5,784 bases of DNA from an uncultured Collinsella sp. (GTDB lineage: Bacteria; Actinomycetota; Coriobacteriia; Coriobacteriales; Coriobacteriaceae): positions 1 through 5,784 of the forward strand of contig URVF01000104.1 in NCBI GenBank assembly GCA_900551185.1, read 5' to 3'. This document shows positions 1 through 5,130 of this stretch, piece by piece. Under the pieces are notes generated by a model. It had not been told where the DNA came from and did no database searches. It worked only from the letters and a program-made list of their open reading frames with translations. Position numbers and translations under genes: made by a program. Position 1 is the stretch's first letter; the number at the start of each line of letters is the position of its first letter.

Positions 1-50
1 GATCTACACGCGTAAGATCGTCGGCAGCGTCAGATGTGTATAAGAGACAG
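1..50 (+). other. Untrimmed Nextera i5-side adapter (synthetic, not genomic)
   Basis: Bases 1-9 are the end of the Illumina P5 oligo. Bases 10-17 (GCGTAAGA) are an 8-base i5 index, which I recall as S517 of the Nextera XT set. Bases 18-31 are the Nextera read-1 linker. Bases 32-50 are the 19-bp Tn5 mosaic end, AGATGTGTATAAGAGACAG. The order and spacing match the library oligo exactly, so this is a sequencing artefact and not a natural transposon end. Any reading frame that enters it is chimeric; on the minus strand it yields the tail peptide DLSLIHI. Confidence 0.99.
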
Positions 51-110
51 ATCGACAACCGCCCGCTCACAGCCGAGAGCGAGACCGTAGCCAAGGCGCC
101 CGAGATGTAA
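51..110 (+). CDS. 3' end of an unidentified plus-strand gene (partial)
   Basis: Frame 1 from the first genomic base reads IDNRPLTAESETVAKAPEM and stops at TAA (108-110). A strong plus-strand hairpin with a U-run begins about 25 bases later, which is where a gene's terminator would sit. The other two forward frames do not end sensibly here: one stops early at 88-90 and the other runs on into the terminator. Only 19 residues are visible because the contig begins here, so the family cannot be named. The tail is hydrophilic, with no membrane segment. The gene converges on the minus-strand genes to its right. Confidence 0.5.
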   Translation: MDNRPLTAESETVAKAPEM

Positions 111-134
111 GATCGAAGAACAATACACTCGCTG

Positions 135-168
135 AAAGGAGGTGTCCGAAAGGATGCCTCCTTTTTTT
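135..168 (+). terminator. Rho-independent terminator of the upstream plus-strand gene
   Basis: Bases 135-147 pair with 152-164 around a GAAA tetraloop (148-151), giving a 13-bp stem with two G-U pairs. The stem runs straight into seven T (162-168). The minus-strand side has only three T after the stem, so it should work mainly for plus-strand transcripts. It lies 24 bases after the TAA at 108-110. Confidence 0.9.
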
Positions 169-170
169 GA

Positions 171-187
171 GGGTTCGAATCCCCAGC
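171..187 (+). repeat. Inverted 17-base copy of the tRNA-Ser T-arm
   Basis: GGGTTCGAATCCCCAGC here is the exact reverse complement of bases 253-269, the T-arm and start of the acceptor 3' strand of tRNA-Ser. The match stops at both edges (170 and 188). There is no D-arm, anticodon arm or acceptor partner around it on the plus strand, so it is not a working tRNA. It lies between the two converging terminators. It could be a decayed tRNA fragment or a chance resemblance boosted by the near-palindromic T-loop core TTCGAA. Confidence 0.6.
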
Positions 188-200
188 GCCCTTTCTCGAT

Positions 201-229
201 AATAAAAAAGGGCCCCCGATGGGACCCTT
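201..229 (-). terminator. Rho-independent terminator of tRNA-Ser
   Basis: On the minus strand the stem is AGGGTCCC/GGGGCCCT (228-221 with 216-209, one T-G pair) around the loop ATCG, followed by TTTTTTATT (209-201). It begins 15 bases after the encoded CCA of tRNA-Ser. It probably also ends transcripts that read through from the ATPase gene, since no terminator is seen between that gene and the tRNA. Confidence 0.93.
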
Positions 230-243
230 CTTTAAAGTTAAAC

Positions 244-334
244 TGGCGGAGAGCTGGGGATTCGAACCCCAGATGCCCTTTTGGGGCATACTCGCTTAGC
301 AGGCGAGCACCTTCGGCCTCTCGGTCAGCTCTCC
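244..334 (-). tRNA. tRNA-Ser (anticodon GCT)
   Basis: This is a class II tRNA of 91 bases including an encoded CCA (244-246). The acceptor stem GGAGAGC pairs with GCTCTCC, the discriminator is G (247), and the T-arm carries TTCGAAT. The anticodon stem CTCGC/GCGAG holds the loop CTGCTAA, with the anticodon at 300-298. The long variable arm (ATGCCCC/GGGCAT type) is the feature SerRS recognises. It decodes AGC and AGU serine codons. It has a promoter at 349-377 and a terminator at 201-229. It lies 68 bases downstream of the ATPase gene. Confidence 0.98.
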
Positions 335-348
335 GTAACAGCCGTTCT

Positions 349-377
349 ATAGTAACCAAACAGCCAAGGATGGGCAA
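349..377 (-). promoter_or_regulatory. Probable sigma-70-type promoter of tRNA-Ser
   Basis: On the minus strand TTGCCC (377-372) and TACTAT (354-349) are separated by 17 bases. Each matches its consensus hexamer at 4 of 6 positions. The -10 box ends 14 bases before the mature tRNA 5' end, leaving a short leader. Position and spacing make the call; the hexamers alone are modest. Confidence 0.6.
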
Positions 378-402
378 GAGGGAATTTGGAGCGATTCCAT
401 TT

Positions 403-1485
403 TTACCTTTCCCGCACCGCCTCCAACAAATAGTCGCGCATATACGGAATTGCAAACGAAACACAGCCATAGCCCGCAGGCTCAATCAACCCCGCATCGA
501 TGAGACGTTTACGATACGAGCCGACCTTGTTCGCCGGCAACCCCATCTTCTTGGCGATATCACCGTTGGCAATCTCATCGCCCTCGCATTGAGCCATTGC
601 CGCGAGATACTGAAACTGTCGCTCTGAAACCCTGCGCAGCGCCGGGGCAATCACCATAGCATTAAAGCTATCAAGAGCCGCTTGGATACCTTTACGCGCG
701 GACCCTTCGTTCACGCTCTCCGCCCCGCTGCGCGCAGCAACCTGCCAAGCGTAATATCCGACCAACTGGACCATAAAGGGATAGCCTGCTGAAGCCTTTG
801 TTAATAGCTCAGCGGCGTCTTCATCGAGCTCCTTGCCCGCTCGTCTCATTGTATCCTCAAGCGATCCACCGACTTCAAAATCGGAGAGACGAGTGAGTTC
901 GATATGTTTTGCCCGCTGAAGGAAGGTAAGGGTATCATCAACCACCACGCCATCCACCGATGTTGGCAAGCCGGCGAATGCAAAAGCGACATTCGCCCCT
1001 TGGCGAATCAAAAGCTGCATCTCATTGCCCAGCTCGCGCATTTCCTCAGTTGAGGCATCCTGAATCTCGTCGAGCGTAATGAGCAGACCTCCGCGCTTCG
1101 CGGCATCGTACATTGCCTCGCCCAGATGAGATGCCGACTTCGATACCTCAACGGAGCCAAGGCTGACTCCTAGAATTGATGGGGAAATCGACATTGACTC
1201 AAGACGAACATTTCGTTGTAGAGCCTCGAGGATTCTACTGCAAAAACCGGCATTCGAGGCGACGTCAACAACCTCGAATCCTTTTTTTCGCGCAAGATCA
1301 CCCAATGCATTGAGAAGCACCGTTTTACCTGTGCCTCGGACGCCCGAGATGCGCATGAGTCGATCGGGAGCACCAGGACCATTCTCAAGGGCCTCGGCAA
1401 AATCATCCAAAACAGCGTCACGTCCGATAAGCTCAGGCGGATTCATGCCCGCCGTTGGCTTAAAGGGATTAATGGCTTTCGACAT
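403..1485 (-). CDS. ORC/STAND-like P-loop ATPase with C-terminal winged helix
   Basis: This is a 360-residue cytoplasmic ATP-binding protein. The N-terminus reads NPFKPTAGMNPPELIGRD, the typical lead-in of the bacterial 'archaeal ATPase'/ORC-type AAA family. Walker A is GVRGTGKT (residues 48-55). Walker B is LLITLDEIQD (134-143), with the acidic DE pair intact. FAFAGLP (168-174) fits sensor 1, and SAGYPFMVQLVGYYAW (232-247) fits the sensor 2/lid region. Residues about 285-355 form a winged helix, with a likely recognition helix around NKVGSYRKRLIDAGLI. All nucleotide-binding residues are present, so it looks active. The start is the ATG at 1485, which has a strong AGGAGG five bases upstream; a TTG further up (1521) falls inside a repeat array. 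No partner gene is adjacent: upstream is a repeat-rich gap, and downstream is tRNA-Ser. The biological role is unknown. DNA binding and self-regulation through the repeats at 1504-1558 are inferences. Confidence 0.88.
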   Translation of the reverse strand: MSKAINPFKPTAGMNPPELIGRDAVLDDFAEALENGPGAPDRLMRISGVRGTGKTVLLNALGDLARKKGFEVVDVASNAGFCSRILEALQRNVRLESMSISPSILGVSLGSVEVSKSASHLGEAMYDAAKRGGLLITLDEIQDASTEEMRELGNEMQLLIRQGANVAFAFAGLPTSVDGVVVDDTLTFLQRAKHIELTRLSDFEVGGSLEDTMRRAGKELDEDAAELLTKASAGYPFMVQLVGYYAWQVAARSGAESVNEGSARKGIQAALDSFNAMVIAPALRRVSERQFQYLAAMAQCEGDEIANGDIAKKMGLPANKVGSYRKRLIDAGLIEPAGYGCVSFAIPYMRDYLLEAVRER

Positions 1486-1490
1486 TCGAC

Positions 1491-1497
1491 CCTCCTC
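1491..1497 (-). promoter_or_regulatory. Ribosome binding site that fixes the ATPase start
   Basis: The minus strand reads GAGGAGG followed by GTCGA and ATG. This is a near-perfect Shine-Dalgarno at five-base spacing. It rules out the longer TTG start at 1521, which would translate the repeat array and has no comparable site. Confidence 0.9.
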
Positions 1498-1503
1498 TGC
1501 TAG

Positions 1504-1558
1504 TTTTAACAACTTTAACAAAGTTTAGCAACTTTAGCAGAGTTTAACAGGTTTAGCA
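1504..1558 (-). repeat. Six phased TGYTAAA repeats upstream of the ATPase gene
   Basis: On the minus strand TGYTAAA begins at 1558, 1549, 1539, 1530, 1520 and 1511, giving steps of 9, 10, 9, 10 and 9 bases. The array is therefore three copies of a 19-bp double unit with near-helical phasing. Three units carry C and three carry T at the third position. The array ends 19 bases before the ATPase start codon, just ahead of the ribosome binding site. Its position suggests an operator or iteron-like binding array. Some units also resemble an extended -10 box (TGnTAAA.T), so a promoter may lie within it. The binding protein is not known; the ATPase's own winged helix is the obvious candidate. Confidence 0.85.
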
Positions 1559-1590
1559 GACCTAGCCGCTTTTGACCTTACCGGTCCTGC

Positions 1591-1626
1591 TGGAGCCACC
1601 CACTTGAGCAAATACAAATGGCTCCA
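1591..1626. repeat. 8-bp inverted repeat in the intergenic gap
   Basis: TGGAGCCA (1591-1598) and TGGCTCCA (1619-1626) are perfect inverted arms with a 20-base spacer. No T-run follows on either strand, so it does not look like an intrinsic terminator. It could be an operator or an RNA hairpin in the leader of the ATPase transcript. The spacer holds one copy of the TGAGCAAAT motif that recurs at 1761. Confidence 0.55.
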
Positions 1627-1770
1627 TTCAATTTGTCGGCAACCTGCTCGATACAGTAATTCGTACTTTAATTCGCTACGACTTAATTCGTTATACCTTA
1701 TCTATACGCAAATGTTCCCGGTACGCCGGCAGCAGTAGCCCCTTCGTTTTGTCGGCATGGTGAGCAAATG
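1605..1770 (+). repeat. Two short motifs each present twice, in swapped order
   Basis: TGAGCAAAT occurs at 1605-1613 and 1761-1769. TTTGTCGGCA occurs at 1632-1641 and 1748-1757. The pair is ordered A-B on the left and B-A on the right, with all copies in the same orientation, so they bracket the AT-rich centre of the gap. This could be a genome-wide interspersed element or paired binding sites. I do not recognise it. Confidence 0.5.
1657..1690. repeat. Three direct copies of TAATTCG in the AT-rich intergenic centre
   Basis: TAATTCG starts at 1657, 1669 and 1684 (steps of 12 and 15). Each copy is followed by a TAC-like tail (TAC, CTAC, TTATAC). On the minus strand these read CGAATTA. The stretch 1650-1710 is clearly more AT-rich than the flanking genes. 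This may be a promoter or operator zone for the ATPase gene, but no convincing pair of -35 and -10 hexamers stands out. Confidence 0.5.
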
Positions 1771-1806
1771 GGATGACAAGCGCGGTCCAGCCCTTCTATG
1801 CCGCCC

Positions 1807-4248
1807 CTACCCCAGCGAGCGGTTGAGGGAGCCGAGCTCATCGTTACCCATGGTGCGCCACATTTGATAGATGCAGCCGCGCGCCAAGAAAAAGAAGCCG
1901 TTGTCGACGAGTCGCACGGCGGCATCCGCGAGTTGATTGGTCACGGCGGGCACCGGCGGCAGCTCAAGACCTGCCTTGCGGATGGTCTCGACAGCCTCCT
2001 CAAACGTGGGCGGTTTGATGACGCCCATCTCGTTCATAAGGCCCTGCATTTCCTCCTGCGCACTGCCGCCCGACTCCTCGCCGCGCGGCACCAGGCGATA
2101 ACATGCCAGCGCCAGCTCGAGCTGGTCGCAGTTCCAGTAGGCGAATGCCAGGCGATAGAACAGGTAACCGATCGAAGGCCGGTCGCTGGCAATGCGCAGG
2201 CCGTGACGCGCTACCTCGATAATCTCGTCATAACGCTCCAGGCGTGCTAGCACGTTAATCAGGGCAAAGTGAGACTGCATGGACGAGCGCGCCAAGTCGT
2301 AGAGACGGCGCACCTCGGGCAGCGCACGCTCAAAGTCCTCTTGTTCGGCGTAAAAGCTGCAAATCTCGTGCTGGGCAAAATACAGCGCATCGGGAGCGCG
2401 AAGGATACGCACGGAACGGTCCTCCTCCATCACCGGCAGCACCATGCGCACCAGCTGGTTGTCGCAGAACTGGGTCTGCACTGGGCCCGTCGCCAAAAGC
2501 TCAGCAACAGTACACTTGGCTTCCAGCTCCTCGACAAGGCGAGAAAAGCCCTCGAAAGCACCGGCTCGGTCAACTTTGGATTGCTCGCGCAGCTCGACGA
2601 CACGGGCGACATACGGATCGTTGTCCTCCTCCATGACCTCAAGCTCGTCAGCCGTATCAGCGAGCAGCAGATCGCGAAGCGCAGGCGGCAATGGACGATG
2701 GTCATCGCGTGGTCGGGCGTGAACCTCTGCAGGCTCAATCATGTCCGGCGCATCTGCCTCATATGCCTCGAGCAAATGCTTGCAGGGCATGTCGTCCATA
2801 TCCATGCTCTCAAGATCCTTGGCGACAGAAACGCAATCGGCCAGATAAGCCGCACGGCCAAAGGAGTACGTTTTAACAACGCGCTCGCCCTGCTCGCCGT
2901 CGGGAGCCGCAATCTGCACGTAGCAGCGCGTGATGCGAGCACCCGAAGCAAAGCAAGCCGCCGCGAGTGTAAGCGCAATACGCGCATCGTGCTCGGTGGC
3001 CCATGCTGCGCGCTTAGGCTCATCTACCTCGCGCCAGGCGTCATCTTGAGCATCGTATTCGCGCCGCGGCATAGCATCGACAACCGTGCGGCCAAATCGC
3101 ACCAGCATGATGCCCTCGGCGACGTTCGCTCGATAGGTGTAATCGAGCCGCGTGATCACGTTGAGCGCTTCTACGATACGTGCAAAGCGGGTGCGAACGT
3201 CCCACTCTCCACCCGGCTGGCACGCAACCGTCCCCGGCTTGGCCCACGGGTTGTCATTCGACAGCGTTTCGAGCAAGCGAGGAACGTCGTTTGTCGTCTT
3301 GCTGATATGCCATAGGTCGAAGAGCGAGCAGCCCTCAAAGCTTGGCGACGAGGCAACGGGGCCCAACCCTGCTCCAATACGCTCAAGGATGCCCGATAGG
3401 CGGTTCAGGCGGCACTCGACGGCAAGCAGGGTATCGATCTCGTCCTGGTCCAGCGGGCTACGGTCAAAATTGAGATAGAAGAGCCTCGAGCGATCGATGC
3501 GCGCCAGGCTCATTTCGGTTTTAGCCGCTATGGTGCGCAGGCGTGGCAGATTAACTTCGCCCATCAAAGCGGCGGCATAGCGCTCAATGCCACTTGGATT
3601 ATCTGTATGGTCAATGCGGTAGAGCAACGTTTCAATTGCATCGGGCAGCGGCGTGGAATCAAAACCCAGCAGTACCTCAACCGGCTCGGGGAGTTTTACA
3701 AGTTTGATCTTGTCGACGGCATTTTTCATGCCCTCGTCGAGGCCGTCACCGTTTGCCGTGCTTGAGATGGAGTTTTCAGAATCGGCGAATATCACGTAAC
3801 GCAAGAACATCGAGGCCATGAACTCGCCGTAGCGAAGGCTGCGCGTCGAATTCCACGTCTCGCGATCGGATTGTTCGCGCATGGTTCCTTCGGGAGAGCC
3901 GATGACTCGCGCCCGGGAGCGCATCGTCCCATCGGCACCCCTGACCGCAATCTCACCGATGTTGGAATCGGACTCGTCGAGAATCAGTTGCATGTCGGGA
4001 TCGTCGGGCAGCGACATCTCGTTAACGGGACGGTCCACCTTATAGACCTCACCCGAAACGCTCACGTAGCCCAAAAGCGACACATGGCTTTTGCCGACGA
4101 ATTCGACAACATAGCATGATTCATGCGGGTCCTCGCCAAAGAGCTTCCAAACCACGCCATACGAGCGTCCCGCAGGCTGCTCGGGCATGGCCGGAAAGCG
4201 CTTTTTGGGATCGAGAAACCTGAGCTTGTATGTCGGACGCTCTGCCAC
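1807..4248 (-). CDS. Large protein of unknown function with C-terminal TPR-like repeats
   Basis: This is an 813-residue, acidic, apparently cytoplasmic protein with no signal peptide or membrane segment. I do not recognise its family. Residues 1 to about 170 look beta-rich, followed by a long mixed region. Residues 493-548 form a charged, proline-containing linker (for example EADAPDMIEPAEVHARPRDD). From about 618 to 722 there are three helix-turn-helix pairs of tetratricopeptide style: around DALYFAQHEICSFYAEQEDF, around ALINVLARLERYDEIIEVAR, and around FYRLAFAYWNCDQLELALAC. These usually bind other proteins. The start is GTG at 4248, preceded by GGTGAT at five-base spacing, a match to the 16S anti-Shine-Dalgarno; the next Met (residue 21) would cut the first strands. 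The gene stands alone between tRNA-Arg and the repeat-rich gap, with no clear terminator after its TAG. No catalytic motif is visible. Confidence 0.85.
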   Translation of the reverse strand: MAERPTYKLRFLDPKKRFPAMPEQPAGRSYGVVWKLFGEDPHESCYVVEFVGKSHVSLLGYVSVSGEVYKVDRPVNEMSLPDDPDMQLILDESDSNIGEIAVRGADGTMRSRARVIGSPEGTMREQSDRETWNSTRSLRYGEFMASMFLRYVIFADSENSISSTANGDGLDEGMKNAVDKIKLVKLPEPVEVLLGFDSTPLPDAIETLLYRIDHTDNPSGIERYAAALMGEVNLPRLRTIAAKTEMSLARIDRSRLFYLNFDRSPLDQDEIDTLLAVECRLNRLSGILERIGAGLGPVASSPSFEGCSLFDLWHISKTTNDVPRLLETLSNDNPWAKPGTVACQPGGEWDVRTRFARIVEALNVITRLDYTYRANVAEGIMLVRFGRTVVDAMPRREYDAQDDAWREVDEPKRAAWATEHDARIALTLAAACFASGARITRCYVQIAAPDGEQGERVVKTYSFGRAAYLADCVSVAKDLESMDMDDMPCKHLLEAYEADAPDMIEPAEVHARPRDDHRPLPPALRDLLLADTADELEVMEEDNDPYVARVVELREQSKVDRAGAFEGFSRLVEELEAKCTVAELLATGPVQTQFCDNQLVRMVLPVMEEDRSVRILRAPDALYFAQHEICSFYAEQEDFERALPEVRRLYDLARSSMQSHFALINVLARLERYDEIIEVARHGLRIASDRPSIGYLFYRLAFAYWNCDQLELALACYRLVPRGEESGGSAQEEMQGLMNEMGVIKPPTFEEAVETIRKAGLELPPVPAVTNQLADAAVRLVDNGFFFLARGCIYQMWRTMGNDELGSLNRSLG

Positions 4249-4355
4249 GAAATATCACCCTGATCGGCCGTCTAAAGAAGGAGCGCGCCACGGGCTCACC
4301 GAGGCGCATACTCGAAATCTTACACGAGTCGATGAGAAATAGTCCCCTTTGACCG

Positions 4356-4367
4356 AGGTTCGAATCC
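4356..4367 (+). repeat. Inverted 12-base copy of the tRNA-Arg T-arm
   Basis: AGGTTCGAATCC is the exact reverse complement of 4437-4448, the T-arm of tRNA-Arg. On the plus strand CACCG (4297-4301) could pair with CGGTG (4371-4375) over 79 bases, like an acceptor stem. However, no proper D-arm or 7-base anticodon loop lies between them, so at most it is a decayed tRNA. Much of the match is the universally conserved T-loop core. Confidence 0.45.
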
Positions 4368-4380
4368 ATGCGGTGTTTAC

Positions 4381-4412
4381 GTAAAAGAAAAGCCCCCGTC
4401 GCCGGAGGCTTT
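4381..4412 (-). terminator. Rho-independent terminator of tRNA-Arg
   Basis: On the minus strand AAAGCCTCCG (4412-4403) pairs with CGGGGGCTTT (4398-4389, one T-G pair) around the loop GCGA, and is followed by TCTTTTAC. It begins 10 bases after the tRNA's CCA. It separates the tRNA unit from the 813-residue gene downstream. Confidence 0.92.
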
Positions 4413-4422
4413 CAATTTCAAT

Positions 4423-4499
4423 TGGTGCGGCGTATAGGATTCGAACCTATGACGTTCTGATTCGTAGTCAGACCCTCTATCCAGCTGAGGTAACGCCGC
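4423..4499 (-). tRNA. tRNA-Arg (anticodon ACG)
   Basis: This is a class I tRNA of 77 bases with an encoded CCA (4423-4425). The acceptor stem GCGGCGT pairs with ACGCCGC, and the discriminator is A. The D-arm contains CAGCTGGATAGAG. The anticodon stem TCTGA/TCAGA holds the loop CTACGAA, with the anticodon at 4465-4463. The T-arm is ATAGG/CCTAT with TTCGAAT. A34 is normally converted to inosine by TadA, so this tRNA reads CGU, CGC and CGA. Confidence 0.98.
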
Positions 4500-4511
4500 A
4501 GCGCTAGACAT

Positions 4512-4540
4512 ATAAAACCACTTTAGTTCGTTAGAGTCAA
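4512..4540 (-). promoter_or_regulatory. Probable sigma-70-type promoter of tRNA-Arg
   Basis: On the minus strand TTGACT (4540-4535) is followed 17 bases later by TTTTAT (4517-4512). The -35 box is near consensus and the -10 box matches at 4 of 6. The -10 box ends 12 bases before the mature 5' end of the tRNA. It lies just after the stop codon of the 125-residue gene. That gene has no terminator of its own, so some read-through into the tRNA is possible. Confidence 0.7.
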
Positions 4541-4579
4541 GCAAAATCTCAAACTTTTTTTCGCGCGGGCCGCAATTTG

Positions 4580-4957
4580 TCACGCTGCACCACAAGCATC
4601 GGCGCTTCTCGTGCGATCGATTGGCTTTTCGATCACATCGAACCCGGCGCCAAGCTCCCCCAGAAGCGACCGCACCCGTTGCGCACAGTCGTAGTCGGCA
4701 AACGAGATGCTCAGCATTCGGGCCACCTGATTAGAAGTTCCAACGCCATAGAAGTGCTCAAGGACAACAAGCGCCTCATGCGTCACAAAGGTCTCGACCA
4801 CATGCGGCGACTCCTCAAAGCACCATTGGGTCAACGGGCCCTCGCTCGCCTGCCGAACCACCAGGCCACCCATGCCAGACGGCTCACACGTTACAAGCAG
4901 GTACTCCCCGCCCTCGTCGCTCTCAAACAAAACCACCCGATCATCAAACAACTCCAT
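4580..4957 (-). CDS. Small conserved-looking protein of unknown function
   Basis: This is a 125-residue soluble protein that I do not recognise. The first half alternates short hydrophobic stretches with turns (VVLFESDEGGEYLLVTCEP) and looks like a small beta-sheet domain. Residues about 57-105 look helical (THEALVVLEHFYGVGTSN, then CAQRVRSLLGEL). The C-terminal 15 residues look disordered. No signal peptide, membrane segment or catalytic motif is visible. The ATG at 4957 has AAAGGGG five bases upstream, inside a purine-rich leader, which supports this start and a real gene. It lies downstream of the serS terminator, so it needs its own promoter; an extended -10 box (4991-4999) and a possible LexA-type box (5017-5030) are upstream. 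The stop is TGA, with no terminator before the tRNA-Arg promoter. Confidence 0.8.
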   Translation of the reverse strand: MELFDDRVVLFESDEGGEYLLVTCEPSGMGGLVVRQASEGPLTQWCFEESPHVVETFVTHEALVVLEHFYGVGTSNQVARMLSISFADYDCAQRVRSLLGELGAGFDVIEKPIDRTRSADACGAA

Positions 4958-4990
4958 CGCGTCCCCTTTCTCTCGCTCTTATTTAGCAAG

Positions 4991-4999
4991 AGCATAGCA
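4991..4999 (-). promoter_or_regulatory. Candidate extended -10 promoter for the 125-residue gene
   Basis: The minus strand reads TGCTATGCT, an extended -10 (TGn plus TATGCT, 4 of 6 to consensus), 33 bases before the start codon. No good -35 hexamer lies at the right distance; the palindrome CTGTATACAG and the GAAC-N4-GTTC box occupy that region. This is weak on sequence alone but is the best candidate in this gap. Confidence 0.4.
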
Positions 5000-5016
5000 G
5001 GTAGATGGCTGTATAC

Positions 5017-5030
5017 AGAACAGTTGTTCG
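5017..5030 (-). promoter_or_regulatory. Candidate LexA/DinR-type SOS box
   Basis: The minus strand reads CGAACAACTGTTCT. It has the GAAC-N4-GTTC core of Gram-positive LexA boxes (consensus CGAACRNRYGTTYC) with two mismatches, and a perfect GAACA/TGTTC inverted repeat. It lies 60 bases before the start codon of the 125-residue gene and overlaps the -35 zone of its candidate promoter. An abutting 10-bp palindrome, CTGTATACAG, is at 5009-5018. Repression of the 125-residue gene by LexA is an inference. Confidence 0.4.
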
Positions 5031-5073
5031 TGTGTTTTCTATTGAGCTGTCCGCACGGCATGGTATGGACCTA

Positions 5074-5107
5074 CGCACAAAATAGGGCGCCCCCGAAGGA
5101 GCGCCCT
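5074..5107 (-). terminator. Rho-independent terminator of serS
   Basis: On the minus strand AGGGCGCTCC (5107-5098) pairs with GGGGCGCCCT (5093-5084, one T-G pair) around the very stable loop TTCG, followed by ATTTTGTGCG. It begins 24 bases after the serS stop. The T-run is short (four), but the stem is strong. Confidence 0.9.
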
Positions 5108-5130
5108 TGCATATCCCCTATGCAGCCAAC

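Noticed and set aside
32..50. Natural Tn5/IS50-like transposon end
   Set aside because: The mosaic end is flanked by Illumina linker and index bases, which identifies it as library oligo.
171..269. Attachment-site pair of an integrated element at tRNA-Ser
   Set aside because: Integration makes direct repeats, whereas these copies are inverted and only 65 bases apart, and no integrase is seen.
30..627. Open frames crossing the left adapter and tRNA-Ser on both strands
   Set aside because: They translate adapter, terminators and a tRNA gene (AGDSNPRCPF is a classic tRNA read-through string), so they are not genes.
1486..1521. TTG start extending the ATPase by 12 residues
   Set aside because: The extra codons are the repeat array itself, and the ATG at 1485 has a near-perfect Shine-Dalgarno at good spacing.
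1504..1558. CRISPR array
   Set aside because: Units are only 9-10 bases with no spacers of 30 bases or so, and no cas gene is present.
1591..1626. Intrinsic terminator for the 813-residue gene
   Set aside because: The hairpin has a 20-base loop and no T-run on either strand, and lies about 180 bases beyond the stop.
2269..3315. 348-residue plus-strand open frame
   Set aside because: It lies wholly antisense to the 813-residue gene, has no good ribosome binding site, and has a composition rich in Arg, Leu, Ala and His, typical of a frame shadow in GC-rich DNA.
4551..4575. Terminator after the 125-residue gene
   Set aside because: On that gene's strand the GC-rich stretch is followed by A's rather than T's, and the possible stem is only three pairs.
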